Positions 5,798 to 8,325 of a stretch of DNA of 8,325 bases are shown here, piece after piece. The notes under the pieces were generated by a model, which was not told where the DNA came from, ran no database searches, and worked only from the letters and a program-made list of their open reading frames with translations. The stretch is from NCBI GenBank assembly GCA_013695255.1, contig JACDAV010000395.1, positions 1 through 8,325 on the forward strand. Reading direction: 5' to 3'. The first letter of the stretch is position 1, and each line of letters starts with the position of its first letter. The stretch comes from Chloroflexota bacterium. GTDB lineage: Bacteria > Chloroflexota > Limnocylindria > Limnocylindrales > CSP1-4. The position numbers and the translations under genes are program-made.

Positions 5798-6595
5798 GTG
5801 GCCCCGCCCCGTCGTTACACGACCGATGCCATCGTCCTCTCCCGGTTCGACCTCGGCGAGGCGGATCGTGTCCTCACCCTCATCACCCCGGGGAGCGGCA
5901 AGATCAAGGCGATCGCCAAGGGCATCCGCCGGCCCACGTCGCGGCTGGGCGGCAGTCTCGAGCCGTTCGCGGAGCTGACCGTCGCGCTCGCCCGTGGCCG
6001 GACGTTCGACGTGGTGACGCAGGTCAGCGTGGGACACGCGTGGCTGCGGCTGCGCGACTCGCTCGAGTCGGCGGCGACGGCCTGGTATCTCGCCGAGCTG
6101 GCCGATCGATCGCTCGAGGAGCGCCACGCCGCCGAGCCCCTGTACGCGCTGCTCCGACGGGCCTACGAGCTGCTCGACGCCGGCATGGCCGCCGGTCGAG
6201 TGGCTCGCTGGTACGAGATGCACCTCGCCGACGAGCTCGGCATGCGGCCGGAAGTCGATCGCTGCGTCGAGTGCGACCGGATGCTGGAGGCCGACGAGTC
6301 GTTCCGGTGGGTGCCGCCGCTCGGCGGCGTCGTCTGCGAGCGTTGTCCGGCACCGTCAGCGATGCGCGCGGGCCTCAGCCTCGAGGCCCTCAAGCTGCTC
6401 AAGGCCTACCAGCGGCTGGACGTCGAGGCACTTGCCGGATTGCGACTCGCGAGCGCGGTGGAGCGCGAGGTGGAGACCGCGATGCGCGACTTCATCAGCA
6501 ACGCGCTCGAGCGCGTTGCTCGCTCGCTCGCGTTCCTCGACGAGGTCCGGCTGCCCGCGCCGGCGCTGGCGGCGTCGGCGTCCAGCGGTTCGTGA
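5798..6595 (+). CDS. recO: RecO, DNA repair and recombination mediator
   Basis: Cytosolic RecFOR-pathway protein that binds single-stranded DNA, anneals strands and, with RecR, helps load RecA onto SSB-coated DNA. From the GTG at 5798 it has 265 aa, typical for RecO. The N-terminal OB-fold shows the family opening RRYTTDAIVLSRFDLGEADR, then GKIKAIAKGIRRPTSRLGGSLEPF (about 32-58). The helical C-terminal half carries a four-cysteine zinc site, CVEC at 156-159 and CERC at 180-183, with the usual FRWVPPLGGVVC spacing between. An in-frame ATG at 5693 would add 35 residues of Arg/Gly/Ala-rich sequence not expected in the family, and it would place the -10-like motif inside the gene, so the GTG is preferred. 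The first gene of a rightward block with the dipeptidase (31-base gap) and then glycyl-tRNA synthetase. Confidence 0.92.
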   Translation: MAPPRRYTTDAIVLSRFDLGEADRVLTLITPGSGKIKAIAKGIRRPTSRLGGSLEPFAELTVALARGRTFDVVTQVSVGHAWLRLRDSLESAATAWYLAELADRSLEERHAAEPLYALLRRAYELLDAGMAAGRVARWYEMHLADELGMRPEVDRCVECDRMLEADESFRWVPPLGGVVCERCPAPSAMRAGLSLEALKLLKAYQRLDVEALAGLRLASAVEREVETAMRDFISNALERVARSLAFLDEVRLPAPALAASASSGS

Positions 6596-6600
6596 GCCCC

Positions 6601-6626
6601 GCTCCGGCTGGCTCGGCTCCGGCTGG
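6601..6626. repeat. Short direct repeat between recO and the dipeptidase
   Basis: GCTCCGGCTGG occurs at 6601-6611 and again at 6616-6626, a 15-base period, directly before the GTG at 6627. It fills most of the 31-base gap. It has no obvious role and occupies the place where a ribosome binding site would be expected. Confidence 0.45.
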
Positions 6627-7817
6627 GTGAGTCGCCCGCGCCGGACCACCGTGGCGGCCCGGGTCCTGATCGCTGCCGCGCTCCTGGCCGTCATCGCCCG
6701 GATCGGTGGCCGGACGGTCCTGTCGCGCGCGGTCGAGCGCCGCCTCAACCGCACGCTGGTCCGGTCGCCCTACAGCGCGTCGCCGGCGGCGGCCAGGCTC
6801 CACCGGGAGCTGGTCGTCGCGGATCTCCACGCGGATTCGCTGCTGTGGGGCCGGGACCTGCTCCGGCGCTCCACCACGGGCCATCTCGACGTCCCGCGCC
6901 TGATCGAGGGAAACGTGGCGCTGCAGGCGCTGTCGGCGTGTGTCCGCGTCCCGCTCGGCCTGAACGTCGAGCGCAACGACGGCCGGACGGATGCCGTGAT
7001 CCTGCTGGCACTGGCACAGGGCTGGCCGCGCGCGACGTGGCACAGCGGGCTCGCCCGGGCGCTCCACCTTGCGGCCCGGGCCCGCGGCATGGCCGATCGG
7101 TCCGCTGGCCGCCTGACCGTCGTGGATTCGGCGGCGGTGCTCGCTGGCTACCTCGAGCGGCGGCGTTCCGATCCCGCGATGACGGCCTGCCTGCTGACGA
7201 TCGAGGGCGGCAGCGCGCTCGACGGCGACCCGCGGAACGTCGACGTCCTGGCCGATGCCGGCTTCCGGATGGTGGGCCCGGTCCACATGTTCGACAACCC
7301 GTTCGCGGGCTCGGCCAGCGGGGTCGGGAAGGGCGGGCTCACGAAGCGCGGGCGCGAGCTCGTTGCCCGGCTCGAGGCGCGCCGGATCGTGGTCGACGTC
7401 GCCCACGCCTCGGCCGCCACGATCGACGACGTGCTCGCGATGGCGACCCGGCCGGTCGTCGCGTCGCACACGGGGCTGCGGGGCACTTGCGACACGGTTC
7501 GCAATCTGTCGGATGACCAGGTGCGCGGGATCGCCGCAACGAACGGCATCGTCGGTGTCGGGTTCTGGCCGACCGTCACCTGCGGCCGCGATCCGGCCGC
7601 GATCGCCCGCTCGGTCGTCCACGCCGTCGACGTGGCCGGCATCGACCACGTCGGCTTGGGGTCCGACTTCGACGGCGCGGTCCCCGTGCCATTCGATGCC
7701 ACGGGGCTCGTCCAGCTGACCGATGCGCTGCTCAGCGTGGGCCTGGACTCGCCCGCCATCGGCGCGATCATGGGCGGCAACGTGATCCGGCTGCTTCGGG
7801 AGGCGCTGCCCGGCTGA
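6627..7817 (+). CDS. Membrane-anchored dipeptidase, peptidase family M19
   Basis: Renal-dipeptidase-like amidohydrolase-fold metalloenzyme that cleaves dipeptides, some with D-residues, using a binuclear zinc site. From the GTG at 6627 it has 396 aa. A basic N-terminus is followed by a hydrophobic stretch (about 8-26) and no clear lipobox, so a signal anchor with the catalytic domain outside is likely. Zinc and substrate residues by family alignment: His68 and Asp70 in VADLHADSL, bridging Glu193 in LLTIEGG, His260 in VDVAHAS, His281 in VASHTG, Arg292 in VRNLSDDQV and Asp347 in GSDFDG. His220 (GPVHMFDNP) probably matches the substrate-binding His. Ser replaces the His usual after EG(G/L). All metal ligands appear present, so it is probably active. 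The start is uncertain: GTG 6651 is the alternative, and neither has a Shine-Dalgarno. A role in peptide or cell-wall peptide recycling is inference. Confidence 0.9.
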   Translation: MSRPRRTTVAARVLIAAALLAVIARIGGRTVLSRAVERRLNRTLVRSPYSASPAAARLHRELVVADLHADSLLWGRDLLRRSTTGHLDVPRLIEGNVALQALSACVRVPLGLNVERNDGRTDAVILLALAQGWPRATWHSGLARALHLAARARGMADRSAGRLTVVDSAAVLAGYLERRRSDPAMTACLLTIEGGSALDGDPRNVDVLADAGFRMVGPVHMFDNPFAGSASGVGKGGLTKRGRELVARLEARRIVVDVAHASAATIDDVLAMATRPVVASHTGLRGTCDTVRNLSDDQVRGIAATNGIVGVGFWPTVTCGRDPAAIARSVVHAVDVAGIDHVGLGSDFDGAVPVPFDATGLVQLTDALLSVGLDSPAIGAIMGGNVIRLLREALPG

Positions 7818-7825
7818 GGAGGTCG

Positions 7826-7843
7826 GATCGCCGCCGGCGGATC
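7826..7843. repeat. GC palindrome after the dipeptidase gene
   Basis: GATCGCCGCCGGCGGATC contains the exact palindrome CCGCCGGCGG (7831-7840) with outer GATC arms and one unpaired base. It lies eight bases after the stop codon. No T-run follows, so it is at most a weak or factor-assisted terminator. Confidence 0.3.
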
Positions 7844-7861
7844 GGGCGGCTGCTCTCGGTC

Positions 7862-7870
7862 TGCTAGGAT
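7862..7870 (+). promoter_or_regulatory. Extended -10-like motif upstream of glycyl-tRNA synthetase
   Basis: TGCTAGGAT fits TGnTAnnnT, with a predicted transcription start near 7877 and a leader of about 54 bases. No convincing -35 lies 17 bases upstream. The leader is too short for a T-box, and I see no tRNA-responsive structure. Confidence 0.4.
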
Positions 7871-7921
7871 CGGCCGCCCAGCCACTCGCAGCCGTCCCTG
7901 CCACCGCCGGCCGCAACCCTC

Positions 7922-7925
7922 GGAG
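7922..7925 (+). promoter_or_regulatory. Shine-Dalgarno of glyS
   Basis: GGAG sits five bases before the GTG at 7931 and supports that start. There is no competing upstream in-frame start with a better site. Confidence 0.5.
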
Positions 7926-7930
7926 CCCCC

Positions 7931-8325
7931 GTGACCGACATCCCCGTTCTCGACCCCGATTCCGTCGCGCCCGCCGTCGCGAGCCTCGACACGATCGTGT
8001 CGCTCGCCAAGCGACGGGGCTTCATCTATCCGTCGAGCGAGATCTATGGCGGCATCAACGCCGTGTGGGACTACGGCCCCCTCGGTGTCGAGCTCAAGAA
8101 CAACGTCAAGCGCGCCTGGTGGCGATCGATGGTCCAGGAGCGCGACGACATCGTCGGGCTCGATGCCGGGATCCTGATGCACCCGCAGGTATGGATCACG
8201 TCCGGGCATGTCGGGTCGTTCAGCGACCCGTTGGTCGAGTGCCATACCGACCACCGCCGGTTCCGGCTCGACGAGTTGCCCGGAGCCGAGCACCTCACGG
8301 CGACCGAGCTCGCCGACCCCGGGAT
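7931..8325 (+). CDS. glyS: Glycyl-tRNA synthetase, alpha2 (eukaryote-like) type, 3'-truncated by window edge
   Basis: Class II aminoacyl-tRNA synthetase that charges tRNA-Gly. 131 codons are visible of an expected 450-500. After a variable 18-residue lead, the family signature is complete: LDTIVSLAKRRGFIYPSSEIYGG (19-41), WDYGPLG (46-52), ELKNNVKRAWWRSMVQERDDIVGLDAGILMHPQVWITSGH (54-93) and FSDPLVEC (97-104). This pattern is the homodimeric alpha2 enzyme found in Actinomycetota, Chloroflexota, Mycoplasma and eukaryotes, not the (alpha-beta)2 GlyQ/GlyS enzyme of most other bacteria. Where some relatives have further Cys/Lys residues after the DPLVEC block, the text here reads HTDHRRFRLDEL. The core and anticodon-binding domains lie beyond the window. 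It is the third gene of the rightward recO-dipeptidase block but appears to have its own promoter and a 113-base upstream gap. Confidence 0.93.
   Translation, partial: MTDIPVLDPDSVAPAVASLDTIVSLAKRRGFIYPSSEIYGGINAVWDYGPLGVELKNNVKRAWWRSMVQERDDIVGLDAGILMHPQVWITSGHVGSFSDPLVECHTDHRRFRLDELPGAEHLTATELADPG

Noticed and set aside
1089..6223. Very long minus-strand frames opposite glmU, the CorC-type gene and ispE/recO regions (for example 1089-2507, 2378-3850 and 4394-6223)
   Set aside because: They lie antisense to or out of frame with genes that have full family motifs. Their translations are Arg/Asp/Pro/Ala-rich without recognisable domains, the usual shadow of high-GC coding DNA.
6432..6626. Start of the dipeptidase inside recO
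   Set aside because: It would need 164 bases of overlap and an Arg-rich, out-of-frame shadow of the recO C-terminus. The GTG at 6627 yields a sensible signal anchor.
7826..7843. Intrinsic terminator after the dipeptidase
   Set aside because: The GC palindrome is not followed by a T-run, so it was listed only as a repeat.
7877..7930. T-box or other riboswitch in the glyS leader
   Set aside because: The predicted leader is about 54 bases with no T-box consensus, specifier loop or terminator/antiterminator. Only short GC palindromes are seen.
6495..8293. Long minus-strand frames opposite the dipeptidase and glycyl-tRNA synthetase
   Set aside because: Same composition artefact. The plus strand carries complete M19 and GlyRS signatures over the same bases.
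1..8325. CRISPR array, transposon ends, tRNA or rRNA genes, toxin-antitoxin or defence genes
   Set aside because: No regularly spaced repeats, transposase motifs, tRNA-like cloverleaf or CCA ends, or relevant protein motifs were seen on either strand.

Overview
The window is a GC-rich (roughly 70%), densely packed bacterial chromosome segment made almost entirely of housekeeping genes. Start codons are ATG or GTG, genes abut or overlap by ATGA, and many start sites lack a strong Shine-Dalgarno. An alpha2-type glycyl-tRNA synthetase sits beside recO, and the prenyl synthase has a DDLLGIWG second motif like that of actinobacterial enzymes. Together these suggest a high-GC Gram-positive-like lineage. 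My best guess is Chloroflexota (Limnocylindria-type), with Actinomycetota as the alternative. This is an inference from protein style, not a database result.

Left block, + strand, 1-3955: the C-terminal two thirds of ispE (methylerythritol phosphate isoprenoid pathway), ridA (reactive enamine/imine deaminase, ATGA overlap with ispE), a 140-base spacer with a convincing sigma70-type promoter, then glmU (UDP-GlcNAc synthesis) overlapping by ATGA a DUF21/CBS/CorC transporter-type membrane protein. The order ispE-ridA-glmU matches the Bacillus subtilis ispE-purR-yabJ-spoVG-glmU region without purR and spoVG. ispE and glmU both feed envelope synthesis (isoprenoid carrier and UDP-GlcNAc).

Middle block, - strand, 3972-5580: a polyprenyl (probably geranylgeranyl) diphosphate synthase, followed by a small unrecognised protein with two membrane segments and a PH-like soluble domain. 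The latter converges on the CorC-type gene with only 16 bases between stop codons and no visible terminator.

Right block, + strand, 5798-8325: recO, a membrane-anchored M19 dipeptidase, and the start of an alpha2-type glycyl-tRNA synthetase that runs off the window. The 217-base divergent region between the prenyl synthase and recO holds inverted repeats, a tandem near-repeat and, on both sides, a -10-like hexamer exactly six bases before the start codon. This suggests leaderless mRNAs.

I found no mobile element, CRISPR array, tRNA, rRNA or defence system, and no clear new multi-gene system. The points most worth checking are the paired leaderless starts, the inverted repeat built around the glmU -35 box with a short upstream ORF, and the unassigned membrane protein. 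No gene-free stretch exceeds 300 bases.
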